Translations under genes and position numbers: made by a program
Notes under the pieces: generated by a model
Databases searched by the model: none
Seen by the model: the letters and a program-made list of their open reading frames with translations, nothing else
What the model was told of the DNA's origin: nothing
Shown: piece after piece, positions 8,371-15,955 of the stretch
How the letters are laid out: the number at the start of each line of letters is the position of its first letter
How positions within the stretch are numbered: the first letter of the stretch is position 1
Source of the DNA: Moritella viscosa
GTDB taxonomy: Bacteria > Pseudomonadota > Gammaproteobacteria > Enterobacterales > Moritellaceae
Length of the DNA stretch: 64,000 nucleotides
Reading direction: 5' to 3'
NCBI GenBank assembly: GCA_000953735.1
Contig: LN554852.1
Location: 2,119,846-2,183,845, forward strand

Positions 8371-8432
8371 TGATAATTCGTTTTATCACTAACCGTGGTT
8401 AGACAGAAGAGCCCCGATCACAGGGCTTTCTT
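8371..8432. terminator. Hairpins and bidirectional terminator
   Basis: Three successive dyads: GTGATAA/TTATCAC (8371-8390), CTAACC/GGTTAG (8388-8401, overlapping the first), then AGCCC/GGGCT (8410-8427) followed by TTCTTTGTC. The last serves the HTH gene on the plus strand and, on the minus strand, the MORN-like repeat gene that ends at 8445. Confidence 0.65.
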
Positions 8433-8444
8433 TGTCACTATCAG

Positions 8445-9092
8445 TTACAGCATTTCTAGTGCGAATTTGAATTCAGGTGTGCATATTTCGTATTCGTTAC
8501 CTAACAGATCATTCACACCCGTAGTAATATCTTTACCTGCTAGATACCATTCCTCTGATAGTATGCTTCCATCATTGTTATACTTGATCAAAGCTGGACC
8601 ATCTAATCGATGTTTATGGTCATCTATATACCACATCTTCACAGCTAGTTTTCCATCTAAATTATGATATATAGCAGCTGGCCCATCTATGCGGTGTTGT
8701 TTTCCATTTTGATACCATTCCTCTCGATCAGCACAAAATTTCCAATTATTATAAATCACAGCTGGACCATCTACGCGATGCAGGTCTCCATCTTGATACC
8801 ATATCTCTACAACTATTTCGCCACGATTATCATAATGTATATCAGCTGGTCCCCCAACGCGATGTTGCTTTCCATTTTGATACCATTTATGAATACTTCC
8901 TTTTCCGTTTCGGTCATACATGATCACTGCAGGTCCATCGATACGATGTAAATCTGCGCCTTTTAGCCATTGTTTACAATCTAAACTACCATCATTGTTT
9001 TTCATGGTTTCTATAATAGTGCCATCTAGTTGATCTTCGGTTTCAATAATTTTAGTAGCCATTACTTCAGGGCTTAGTGTTGGTCTAGTCAT
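8445..9092 (-). CDS. MORN-like repeat protein
   Basis: 215 residues made of about five tandem units of roughly 26 residues with the pattern W-Y-x-D/N-G-x-x-H-R-x-D-G-P-A-x-I, then a short charged stretch with a Gly and a hydrophobic pair. Such W/Y-G-x-x-H-R-x-DGPA repeats resemble MORN variants found in many phage and bacterial hypothetical proteins; they form a beta-hairpin sheet and often bind other proteins or lipids. No signal peptide. I start at 9092 (MTRPTL) because AAGGAAC lies just upstream; an ATG 17 codons earlier has none. Function unknown; likely accessory cargo. Confidence 0.7.
   Translation of the reverse strand: MTRPTLSPEVMATKIIETEDQLDGTIIETMKNNDGSLDCKQWLKGADLHRIDGPAVIMYDRNGKGSIHKWYQNGKQHRVGGPADIHYDNRGEIVVEIWYQDGDLHRVDGPAVIYNNWKFCADREEWYQNGKQHRIDGPAAIYHNLDGKLAVKMWYIDDHKHRLDGPALIKYNNDGSILSEEWYLAGKDITTGVNDLLGNEYEICTPEFKFALEML
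8520..8970 (-). repeat. Tandem degenerate repeats encoding DGPA units
   Basis: The coding strand repeats a TGGTATCAAxATGG ... CATCGxxTxGATGGTCCAGC pattern every 75-84 bp, diverged but recognisable on both strands. It underlies the protein repeats of the gene. Confidence 0.65.
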
Positions 9093-9502
9093 TTGTTGTT
9101 CCTTATTTTTGAGTTTTGACTTGTTGATTTCAACGTTGAACAATATACCTAAGTATTAATGCTTCGCCTAGTGTTTATTTTAATTTAAACTCAATTAAAA
9201 CAACCACTTACGCATGAACTTCAAGTGGGTTAACTTAATATTATAAGTAAGATGTATACTTTTTAAAAAAATAGATCCAAAAGAACTAACATAACTATAT
9301 AAGTCGACATATGAGGCTGTATATTACAAAACTGCGATATAATACTCCTGATGGATTGCCATTTATAAAGAAAAATAGGCAGATGCTCCTATACGTTAAA
9401 ATAATATTGTTTTTCTTTATGTTTTGGCTTGTTTTTGTTGCGAGCTGTAATGAAATATACGTTTTTTGTAGTTACTCAGCGCATGTAAATAAATGCAGCT
9501 AG

Positions 9503-10280
9503 TTACACGGAGGAAAACAGACTTTAACCATTTAGTATTAGTTTATCTATTACTTTATCTGTCTTTTTACTTAAAACAGGTTCCAAAATGTTATACGCAT
9601 TTAATGCCATGAACCAACTGGAAACTCAATACTTAAATCCGTTTTAGTCTTAAATCCTCTTAATATCTCTGCTTCATAACTCGTCATATCTTTCATTGTA
9701 TTAGCCCTAACGATGTATTTCAGATATTGCTGAAATATTTATGAAATAAGAGCTTAAAAGTAGAAGGAGATCTATCTGGCGCGGTCGACTTGCTGGCGCA
9801 ACTCACGCTCTTTCTCTTCAAGAAGTCCAGATGTCGAAGAGCAGAACAAGGCTCAGTTCTTTTACTGTCGTAATGATTCTCTGAAGAAGTCTTTTGTTGT
9901 CGTGCGCCGCCAGCCACGAGCGAAGCGAAGTGCCCGAAGGGGACAACACCCGCGCTATCTTTCCAGTCTTTTATTATTAGTCTCTTCACTGCTCTTCACT
10001 AATCCCTCCAGATGTTAGTCCCTGTTATGTCCCGATTGCGAAAGCAAGCAATACTCTGTCGCATACCAAGGAACGAAGTTCCGAAGGAAAAGACGAAGGT
10101 TTTGACTTATATAAGTATTTGTTTGAAAAACAAGTGCTTGTGTGACGTCACTGAAAGTGTGAGTGACACAGATAAAGTAATATTATAAATAGCCAGTAAG
10201 AAAGTGCTATAGTTGTGTATTTCTATCGGGTTACGCATGATAAACAAGTGATCACTGTGATATTTTAGTAATTCAGCTTT
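9503..10280. other. Long gene-free region with GC-richer patch
   Basis: Nearly 0.8 kb with no reading frame I can support. From about 9775 to 10100 base composition is clearly richer in G+C than the phage genes around it, with short repeated GCGAAG/CCGAAGG motifs (9900-9940, 10037-10100) and a GGAAC-GAA-GTTCC dyad (10070-10082). A GTGACGTCAC palindrome lies at about 10141. With the AAATACACTG repeats that follow, this could be a replication origin or a control region; no direct proof. Confidence 0.45.
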
Positions 10281-10283
10281 AAA

Positions 10284-10381
10284 AAATACACTGGAATACA
10301 CAGAAGCATTTTTACACTATTACAGCACCAAATACACTGCTTTTACTAAATACACTGTAGAAACAAAGAAATAGTGTATTT
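10284..10381. repeat. Iteron-like AAATACACTG repeats
   Basis: AAATACACTG occurs exactly at 10284-10293, 10330-10339 and 10348-10357. A near copy AATACACAG lies at 10295-10303, and an inverted copy TAGTGTATTT (one mismatch) at 10372-10381. The two middle copies are 18 bp apart. They lie just upstream of an HTH gene and are probably its binding sites, acting in autoregulation or replication. A further AAATACACTA is at 21241. Confidence 0.7.
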
Positions 10382-10405
10382 GTTCATACGATCATCACTA
10401 TAAAT

Positions 10406-10420
10406 TGTTATAATATAACA
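10406..10420 (+). promoter_or_regulatory. Promoter -10 embedded in a palindrome
   Basis: TGTTATA-A-TATAACA is a perfect 15-bp palindrome containing TATAAT (10409-10414), 27 bp before the ATG at 10441. No good -35 hexamer is found at 17-18 bp, consistent with a promoter needing an activator or controlled at the repeats just upstream. Confidence 0.5.
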
Positions 10421-10440
10421 TAAGCGCACGGAGGCATAAT

Positions 10441-11130
10441 ATGAACACTCGAACAACTAAGATCTTTATAAACGATCATAATACTGAAATAGATAAAACC
10501 ACATTTTTAGCAGGAACTATTAGTGGTTATATGACCATAACATTGCAAGATGAAGATGATGTAACCGCAATATCTACACAGCAATATTTTATCAACACCA
10601 CGCAACCTACACTAGATATTCTCTCATACTGGCGCGCTGGCTACATTGGTCGTTATGAGTCATACAAAGCATATTACAAAGCAGAATTTGAAAACGTGCA
10701 AATCAAACGCGGCAATATCGTTAAGAGTATTAACGGTGGCAAAGGTAAAAAAGTTGTAGCTTGTTGGATTGCAGCTTATGACAAAGACATATTAGCATTC
10801 GAAGTGCATTATCCATCTGGTGGTATCTTCCGTGCAACTGATATTCACATGGGCGTTAATCATCTAGAACAACGCGCAACAGACTCTATACCGTGTAATA
10901 AAATAACTGACGATTTAGCTCAATATCCATTAGTGGCAATGAGCACACCAAAAGAAAAAGTAACACATCGTCGTAAAGGGATGAAGCTATCAATTGAAGA
11001 TGAAGCAACTATATTAGACCTGCTAAAAAACTCCAACATAAAGCAAAAAGCTATAGCTGAACGCTTTGGTGTTAAACCTTCGTATATTACGAACAAAAAA
11101 ACAAAATGGAAAAGTGAAGGCAAACTATAA
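10441..11130 (+). CDS. HTH DNA-binding phage protein
   Basis: 229 residues. The first 170 form a mixed alpha/beta region I do not recognise (aromatic-rich around SYWRAGYIGRYESYKAYYKAEF). The C-terminal 50 carry a helix-turn-helix: KLSIEDEATILDLLKN, KQKAIAERFGVKPSYI, preceded by a basic HRRKG. Its ribosome site CGGAGGC is strong. The AAATACACTG cluster directly upstream makes it the best candidate in this prophage for a regulator that controls its own promoter, or for an initiator; the two cannot be separated here. Confidence 0.65.
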   Translation: MNTRTTKIFINDHNTEIDKTTFLAGTISGYMTITLQDEDDVTAISTQQYFINTTQPTLDILSYWRAGYIGRYESYKAYYKAEFENVQIKRGNIVKSINGGKGKKVVACWIAAYDKDILAFEVHYPSGGIFRATDIHMGVNHLEQRATDSIPCNKITDDLAQYPLVAMSTPKEKVTHRRKGMKLSIEDEATILDLLKNSNIKQKAIAERFGVKPSYITNKKTKWKSEGKL

Positions 11131-11364
11131 ATTATCACCCCAAGTATTCATCTTAATCTAAATTGTTGTCCAAGCTAGAATATAATTTATTAAGATTATG
11201 GTGTAAGCACGCTGCAATCAAAAGTTGAGACCTTTTTATTAGTAATATTGAGGTGAATCAACAATACTAGCTAATATCTATTGTAAAACAGTATGTTAAG
11301 ATGTAACTTGAACGAGTTAGATTAACCACAGCATTTTGTTGATTTTATATAGTTTGGAGTAAAA
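11131..11364. other. Intergenic region
   Basis: 234 bp between the HTH gene and the three-gene module. It contains an ordinary promoter-like stretch (TTTTATATAG at about 11341) and a GGAG ribosome site before 11365. Nothing else is seen. Confidence 0.4.
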
Positions 11365-12270
11365 ATGATTTTAGATAATGAGTCTGTAAAGATTCACTAT
11401 GATGGTGAAGGTGAACGGATTAAGTCTCATCAAATGAAAGCATCCTTTGTATCAGGAAGCATCAAGGCTATCGAAACTATATATCTAGAATCATACAAAG
11501 AAGCAAATAAAATTTATCAATCAAAAATTAGCACAGAAGTTATGCTCGAAGGGGGGTTTTGCGAAGGTTCGCTCTGGTGGCTAATGAAGCTATTCAATAG
11601 TGAATCGGAATCACAACAATCACTTCAGGATAAGCCAGTTTATAGTTCAGTAACAAATGCTGTGAGTAGAGTCATAAACCTATTAAAACAGATGGATTTA
11701 TCGACTACAGAAATTGTGATAAAAAACACATCTGATGGTTATGAAATTAACGTTGATGGTGAGCATGTTATTTTAGATGAATTACAATGTGCTATTTTAA
11801 CTAACCCTAAGATTAGAGCCGCCTTAAGTGATTTAGCAATGCCGTTAACTGAAGATGGTATCGATAAGTTAACAATTACTGATGGTCCATTAAAAGAACC
11901 ATCAGTAATTGTTAACAAAGAGCAAAAAGACAATTTAATAATAAAGCGTAACCACAAACATATAATAGAAGAAGGAGAAATTGAAGGTTTTTATTATATT
12001 GATACTTTAAGTTATAATCCAAAGTCAAAATGGAAACTAATTTCTTATGATAATCCTACAATAAGTATTATTGTTTTGATTACAGATCCTAAGTTTCTAA
12101 AACGTGTTTCAGATAATGCAGAGACTTTTTCAAAAGATGACTTGCTTGAAGTGAAAGGAACTTGGTATAAAGAAAAAACTAAGCTGACAGGAAAATGCAC
12201 TGATAATTACACTATAATCGAAGTAAAGGAACATATACCTGCTGAGGATCGGCAATGGAAGCTATTATAA
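11365..12270 (+). CDS. Unrecognised 301-residue protein, first gene of a membrane module
   Basis: The N-terminus (IHYDGEGERIKSHQM, then a long helix, SYKEANKIYQSK, EVMLEGGFCEGSLWW) follows a pattern I know from bacterial and phage hypothetical proteins: Y-x-G, H-x-M, a helix with E-A-N, and a G-S strand. A second domain (about 205-295) is beta-rich. No signal peptide or membrane helix. Its end overlaps the next gene by 16 nt, and that gene overlaps the third, so the three are translated together with two membrane partners. The coding sequence holds a perfect 19-bp inverted repeat at 11868-11916. Possibly accessory or defence cargo. Confidence 0.6.
   Translation: MILDNESVKIHYDGEGERIKSHQMKASFVSGSIKAIETIYLESYKEANKIYQSKISTEVMLEGGFCEGSLWWLMKLFNSESESQQSLQDKPVYSSVTNAVSRVINLLKQMDLSTTEIVIKNTSDGYEINVDGEHVILDELQCAILTNPKIRAALSDLAMPLTEDGIDKLTITDGPLKEPSVIVNKEQKDNLIIKRNHKHIIEEGEIEGFYYIDTLSYNPKSKWKLISYDNPTISIIVLITDPKFLKRVSDNAETFSKDDLLEVKGTWYKEKTKLTGKCTDNYTIIEVKEHIPAEDRQWKLL
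11868..11916. repeat. Perfect 19-bp inverted repeat inside a gene
   Basis: GTTAACAATTACTGATGGT at 11868-11886 and its exact complement at 11898-11916, with an 11-nt loop. It lies wholly within the coding sequence, where the mRNA would form a strong hairpin. Confidence 0.9.
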
Positions 12271-12470
12271 TATTCTTTATATTTTTAGTAATCTTTTTTA
12301 CTCTTTGGTATTTAAAACCATTGATAGTTCATAGGCTAAAGACGAAAAAAATAAAACTTGTGCTTATATCTAAAGACGGAAAAGAAAAAGTAAACACTTT
12401 ATATCTTTATCATAACGACCCATTATGGAAGGCAATAAAGATTCATCAAGGTGTTGAAAATGAGCAATGA
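12255..12470 (+). CDS. Small single-span membrane protein
   Basis: 71 residues: an N-terminal membrane helix (about 3-21, AIIIFFIFLVIFFTLWYL) and a basic tail. It overlaps the upstream gene by 16 nt and the downstream gene by 11 nt, so it is probably translationally coupled to both. Middle member of a three-gene module. Family not recognised. Confidence 0.6.
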   Translation: MEAIIIFFIFLVIFFTLWYLKPLIVHRLKTKKIKLVLISKDGKEKVNTLYLYHNDPLWKAIKIHQGVENEQ

Positions 12471-12843
12471 AGTGCCAACACCTAATAAAGGGATCAAAAA
12501 ATCTGATGTATTCACTAGTGTTACATTGTCAGGTTTTCTAACGTTTATACTATTAACATGGTCAAAAACGTTGGAAAGTTCTGACTTTTTGCATCCTTAT
12601 ATAACAGAACAAACTATTTCATTTTTAACCGGTATCACTTCTTTTTTACTTACTTTATTATTTTCATTTATTCGATATGAAGTAAGCTTTATTGTTAATA
12701 GAAGAGAGTATACAACAAAATTAAAATTTTTAGACGAGTTGATTGAAATCGCACCATTTCAAAATGATAAAATTGAATTAGAAAAACAGAAAAGTGTATT
12801 AATTAAACATGCAGCAGATGCCATCGTAAAACAAAAACGATGA
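12460..12843 (+). CDS. Two-span membrane protein
   Basis: 127 residues with two membrane helices (about 19-36, TLSGFLTFILLTW, and 50-70, TISFLTGITSFLLTLLF) and a charged, probably coiled C-terminal region (about 85-127). The ATG at 12460 overlaps the end of the previous gene, and a GTG three codons upstream is less likely. Third gene of the overlapping module. Soluble protein plus small membrane proteins is a common layout for membrane-acting defence systems, but no known family is recognised. Confidence 0.6.
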   Translation: MSNEVPTPNKGIKKSDVFTSVTLSGFLTFILLTWSKTLESSDFLHPYITEQTISFLTGITSFLLTLLFSFIRYEVSFIVNRREYTTKLKFLDELIEIAPFQNDKIELEKQKSVLIKHAADAIVKQKR

Positions 12844-12889
12844 TTCTGTAAGTAATCCTGTCCAATAATAATTTTTAATATATTCTTTA

Positions 12890-12928
12890 AAGCGGCATTA
12901 TAGAATGCATTTATTTTTATTGCCGCTT
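12890..12928. terminator. Hairpin between convergent genes
   Basis: AAGCGGCA (12890-12897) pairs with TGCCGCTT (12921-12928) across a 23-nt AT-rich loop, between the ends of the genes at 12843 (plus) and 12957 (minus). There is no clear T-run, so terminator activity is uncertain. Confidence 0.45.
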
Positions 12929-12956
12929 AAATACGTTGGCTTCGACTTATACTACT

Positions 12957-14135
12957 TCAATTGACCAAGGAAATGCTAGAATTTTTAATTTTTGGTTGTT
13001 TCCTCTGAATTCTGTCCCACTCACCTTTCAGCATATTTTTCACTAAACCTTGTAATCTTTTTAGCTTAATATCGATTTCATCTATATTTTTTTCGGGAAG
13101 GTTTGTCCTATCACCCAATGTAATGTATGAAACTAAAAGTGCAATCAGTTCAGTAATTTTCTCATCTTCAGTATTCTTATTAGGGTTTAACATTAACAAT
13201 AACTTAGTTTTTTGTTGTAAAACATTAACATGTAATGTTTTAAATTCTTTATATTCATCCTTATATTTTTCAAACTCTTGTTTTGCTTCTCTTTCATGTT
13301 TTAACAAATCTTTATAATCATCACTCTTCTTTATCTCTAGTTGTTTAGTTGCTACAAAAAGTCCATGTTCACTTTGTTTAATTTTTTTAGCTTTTATTTC
13401 GTAATAATCAATTCGAAGTTTTTCAGCTTTTTTAGTTCGCTGCCAATAATGGAAAAAACCATTTTCAATCTGATGAAAGTCCTTTACCGCAATGATACTA
13501 CCTATAAAAATGCTTATTTCCTCTCTAAATGTATTAATCCATTTTTGCCTAAATTCATCAATAGTCAGTAAATGAGCCTGTTGATACTGTGTTATAGATA
13601 GTTTTAATTGTGTATCTATTTGTTGCTGATTAAGTATAACCTGTGATCCTATTTGTTTATTATTAAGTTTAGTTTGAGCAATTAAGTTTTCTTGGAGGCT
13701 TTTAATCTGTGTTTTTGTTTCTTTTGCCAAGGTGAATTTCAAAATCATAAGAGTAATTAAAGCTGATGCAATGACTGAAAATACATTCCCCCAAATTGCA
13801 GGATGGTCTGATTTAAGACTGAGGGAAAGATCTACGTCTTGCTCATTTATTTTTTTTGCTTGAGCTAAAGAATTTAAAATTTCCTCTTGTCTTTCATGTT
13901 GACGCTTTATTGATTTATTAATGCCTTTTAGTATTTCATGACTTTGAAGAATCAGTTTATCGTTATTATTTATGGAGCTGTTTACTCTTTCACCTAGACT
14001 TTCAAGAGCATTTTTTACTGCTGCTACATCTTTATTCAGAGTTTTAATATTATTCTCAATACCATTGACCGTCGCTTCTGGTGCAGCTATCAGGCTAAAA
14101 GAAACGAAAAAGAGAGCTAAGATACGTAGATACAT
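12957..14135 (-). CDS. Membrane coiled-coil protein of unknown function
   Basis: 392 residues. A signal peptide (LRILALFFVSFSLIAAPEA) is followed by a helical, probably periplasmic coiled coil (about 25-100, ending KRQHERQEEILNSLAQ). One membrane span follows (about 115-136, VFSVIASALITLMILKFTL), then a long cytoplasmic region that is mostly coiled coil, with a segment IDEFRQKWINTFREEIS. That last segment, with W-I-x-x-F/L-R-E-x-I, occurs in several phage-exclusion-like and plasmid hypothetical proteins, where it follows a membrane helix. It stands alone on the minus strand between plus-strand genes, as typical phage cargo does. No catalytic motif is visible. Confidence 0.6.
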   Translation of the reverse strand: MYLRILALFFVSFSLIAAPEATVNGIENNIKTLNKDVAAVKNALESLGERVNSSINNNDKLILQSHEILKGINKSIKRQHERQEEILNSLAQAKKINEQDVDLSLSLKSDHPAIWGNVFSVIASALITLMILKFTLAKETKTQIKSLQENLIAQTKLNNKQIGSQVILNQQQIDTQLKLSITQYQQAHLLTIDEFRQKWINTFREEISIFIGSIIAVKDFHQIENGFFHYWQRTKKAEKLRIDYYEIKAKKIKQSEHGLFVATKQLEIKKSDDYKDLLKHEREAKQEFEKYKDEYKEFKTLHVNVLQQKTKLLLMLNPNKNTEDEKITELIALLVSYITLGDRTNLPEKNIDEIDIKLKRLQGLVKNMLKGEWDRIQRKQPKIKNSSISLVN

Positions 14136-14359
14136 TTTTATCCTTGGTAATTATATTTTTACATATTATACCCTTAAGAAATAGCATTGGTAGATAAAAA
14201 AATAGCATAGACAATAACTTAAACACGATGAGTTTCTAGTTACACACTACATTGCTAACACTATTACCAACAAAATTATTAAGTTATTAATAAATACAAT
14301 GTCAGAAGCAAGGAAGCTTCAGAGTTAAAGAACTCTACTTAACAATGAAAGGAATCATT
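14136..14359. other. Intergenic region with divergent promoters
   Basis: About 220 bp, very AT-rich. It includes TTAATAAATACAATG at 14287, one more TAAATACA element, and a GAAGC/GCTTC dyad at 14307-14322. It must hold the promoters of the genes at 12957-14135 (minus) and 14360 (plus). Confidence 0.4.
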
Positions 14360-14680
14360 ATGCTAATGAGCTTAAAACCGTGTTGGTCTTTATACAAAGA
14401 AATGTATATAAACGGAACGCTAGAAAATTATAAAAATAATGTTCAAGAATGGGCTGCATCAGCTAACGCAAAACGACAAACTGAATTTACATTTGAAATA
14501 AATGAAGAAGATAAGGCACCAGCAGGATTCAATGCAATGATGCTAGCTATCCCGATCAAACAAGATCACAGATCAACAACAGAAATATTAATTGAAGAAG
14601 AATACTTTCATACAACAGCGCATTCAGAAAAATTACAAAATGCACTCGACAACATATTAAATATTATTAATACAAAGTGA
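14360..14680 (+). CDS. Unrecognised small acidic protein
   Basis: 106 residues, no membrane segment, acidic (EFTFEINEEDKAPAGF, EILIEEEYF), and apparently alpha/beta with a C-terminal amphipathic helix. I start at the ATG at 14360 because AAAGGA lies 7 nt upstream; an ATG five codons earlier overlaps that site. Family not recognised. It leads the short group formed with the nuclease-like genes at 14771 and 15415. Confidence 0.5.
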   Translation: MLMSLKPCWSLYKEMYINGTLENYKNNVQEWAASANAKRQTEFTFEINEEDKAPAGFNAMMLAIPIKQDHRSTTEILIEEEYFHTTAHSEKLQNALDNILNIINTK

Positions 14681-14770
14681 TATAAGCTCATGGATGAGTT
14701 AAATGAATATGTTAACTAAATAATTACATAGAATACATGTTTAAAACCACTACCACGGAAGGTAAATATT

Positions 14771-15370
14771 ATGGCTATTACAAATATAATCAACGTAATC
14801 GAAAAAATTAAACAGTTAAAAGCAAACAGAATCGCTAACGAACAGATCGCTGTTAAAGAGCTAACATCAGGTTACTCAGTTGATCTATCGGAAGCATGGG
14901 AAATGTTAAACACCTTGGCAATTAAATCAAAAGTAATATGGGACGATATTAAAGGCGGTAAGCAACAAGTCCAAAACAGTTATAACGCTAATTTCGCAGG
15001 ACATGCCGGTGAGCTAACAGCAATGACGTATTACATGACGAAATGTAAAAACGTAGAAGCTCCTGACTTGAACGCTTATATGCAGGACATACCAGAAACG
15101 AGTGTATACGACTTGATTGCAGATGGCTGTAATATACAGGTTAAGTGCATTAGTAAGCTTCAATCAAGTAGATTTCAAGTGACTACATATAACATAAATA
15201 AATACTCAAATGATGGCACTGATGAAGTGTGCTTCGTCTACGTAGATAAAGAAGCAAAGATAGGTTATGTATACGGGCTATCAACACCTCAAGGCATGTT
15301 AGCTGATAACTGTATTGAACCAAACGACCAAGGAAAGTCGTGTTTCTCGGCCCGCAATGTTCTGCACTAG
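14771..15370 (+). CDS. Probable PD-(D/E)XK-type nuclease
   Basis: 199 residues. An N-terminal helical part precedes a region laid out like a restriction-endonuclease fold: Glu81 in GHAGELTAM, then Asp114 in SVYDLIADG, then Gln-x-Lys at 123-125 in NIQVKCIS, i.e. E...D-x8-QxK, a known variant of the PD-(D/E)XK active site. A beta-rich tail follows (EVCFVYVDKEAKIGYVYG). Its neighbour is an endonuclease VII homologue, so this may be part of phage DNA processing or attack on competing DNA. The family assignment rests on motif spacing only. Confidence 0.55.
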   Translation: MAITNIINVIEKIKQLKANRIANEQIAVKELTSGYSVDLSEAWEMLNTLAIKSKVIWDDIKGGKQQVQNSYNANFAGHAGELTAMTYYMTKCKNVEAPDLNAYMQDIPETSVYDLIADGCNIQVKCISKLQSSRFQVTTYNINKYSNDGTDEVCFVYVDKEAKIGYVYGLSTPQGMLADNCIEPNDQGKSCFSARNVLH

Positions 15371-15383
15371 TAACACTGCTTCT

Positions 15384-15413
15384 TGTGCTCCTTAAATACA
15401 TAAAAGGAGCACA
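15384..15413 (+). promoter_or_regulatory. Stem-loop that sequesters the ribosome site of the endonuclease VII gene
   Basis: TGTGCTCCTT (15384-15393) pairs perfectly with AAGGAGCACA (15404-15413) around the 10-nt loop AAATACATAA. The 3' arm contains the whole Shine-Dalgarno AAGGAG, and the stem ends one base before the ATG at 15415. Read-through mRNA would be translationally closed. TTAAATAC in the top of the stem and loop could serve as a -10-like element for a shorter, open transcript. Confidence 0.75.
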
Positions 15414-15414
15414 T

Positions 15415-15894
15415 ATGACAACACCAAAACAACTAAAAACAAAAGACATCAATTCTATACGTGAACAAATGCTTAAAGCACAAGGTAACAAGTGTCAGCT
15501 ATGCAAACGTTCAACTACTGAAGTAAGACGCACATATCATATCGACCATGCCCATTCTGGCGAACCATTCGAACACCATATACGTGGGATCTTATGCCCT
15601 ATATGCAACACTTCTCTTGGTGCTATTTGGAAAAAATTAATCAGATCAGGCCTAGTTAATGAACTAGGTGTAGATGCTGCAATTGAGTGGCTAGCATCAG
15701 CTGCTAGCTATTATCAACAAGATTACTCAATGAATGACTATCACCCTAATAGAATTAAAGACCAAGCTAAAGCCTTCAACAAACTGACTAAACCGAATCA
15801 GCTCAAGATGCTTAGTGACCTTAGTATCGATATACCAACAAAAGCCGCTAAAAAAGACCTTATCAAGTTATATAAGAATCATCTTAGACAATAA
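15415..15894 (+). CDS. T4 endonuclease VII-type Holliday-junction/branched-DNA endonuclease
   Basis: 159 residues, close to T4 gp49 (157). The His-Me finger and zinc site match in order and spacing: Cys27-x2-Cys30, then HIDH at 42-45 (Asp44 equivalent to catalytic Asp40 of T4), then Cys61-x2-Cys64 followed at once by Asn65 (Asn62 in T4). The tail (KPNQLKMLSDLSID, PTKAAKKDLIKLYK) looks SAP-like, a DNA-binding helical pair. The enzyme resolves branched DNA before packaging, which fits a place ahead of the terminase. The ribosome site is locked in a hairpin, as reported for T4 gene 49. Confidence 0.85.
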   Translation: MTTPKQLKTKDINSIREQMLKAQGNKCQLCKRSTTEVRRTYHIDHAHSGEPFEHHIRGILCPICNTSLGAIWKKLIRSGLVNELGVDAAIEWLASAASYYQQDYSMNDYHPNRIKDQAKAFNKLTKPNQLKMLSDLSIDIPTKAAKKDLIKLYKNHLRQ

Positions 15895-15955
15895 TACTAT
15901 CTTCCTTATATTTTTTAATGGTAACATCAAGGCGTTGATATAAAAGGTGATTAGG

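Noticed and set aside
9311-9502. 63-codon frame with one hydrophobic stretch
   Set aside because: No ribosome site, odd composition and no neighbours in the same direction; probably chance in AT-rich DNA.
9720-9989. 89-codon minus-strand frame over the GC-richer block
   Set aside because: No ribosome site and no protein-like pattern; the block is better described as non-coding.
10107-10301. 64-codon minus-strand frame
   Set aside because: It runs through the AAATACACTG repeats and has no ribosome site.
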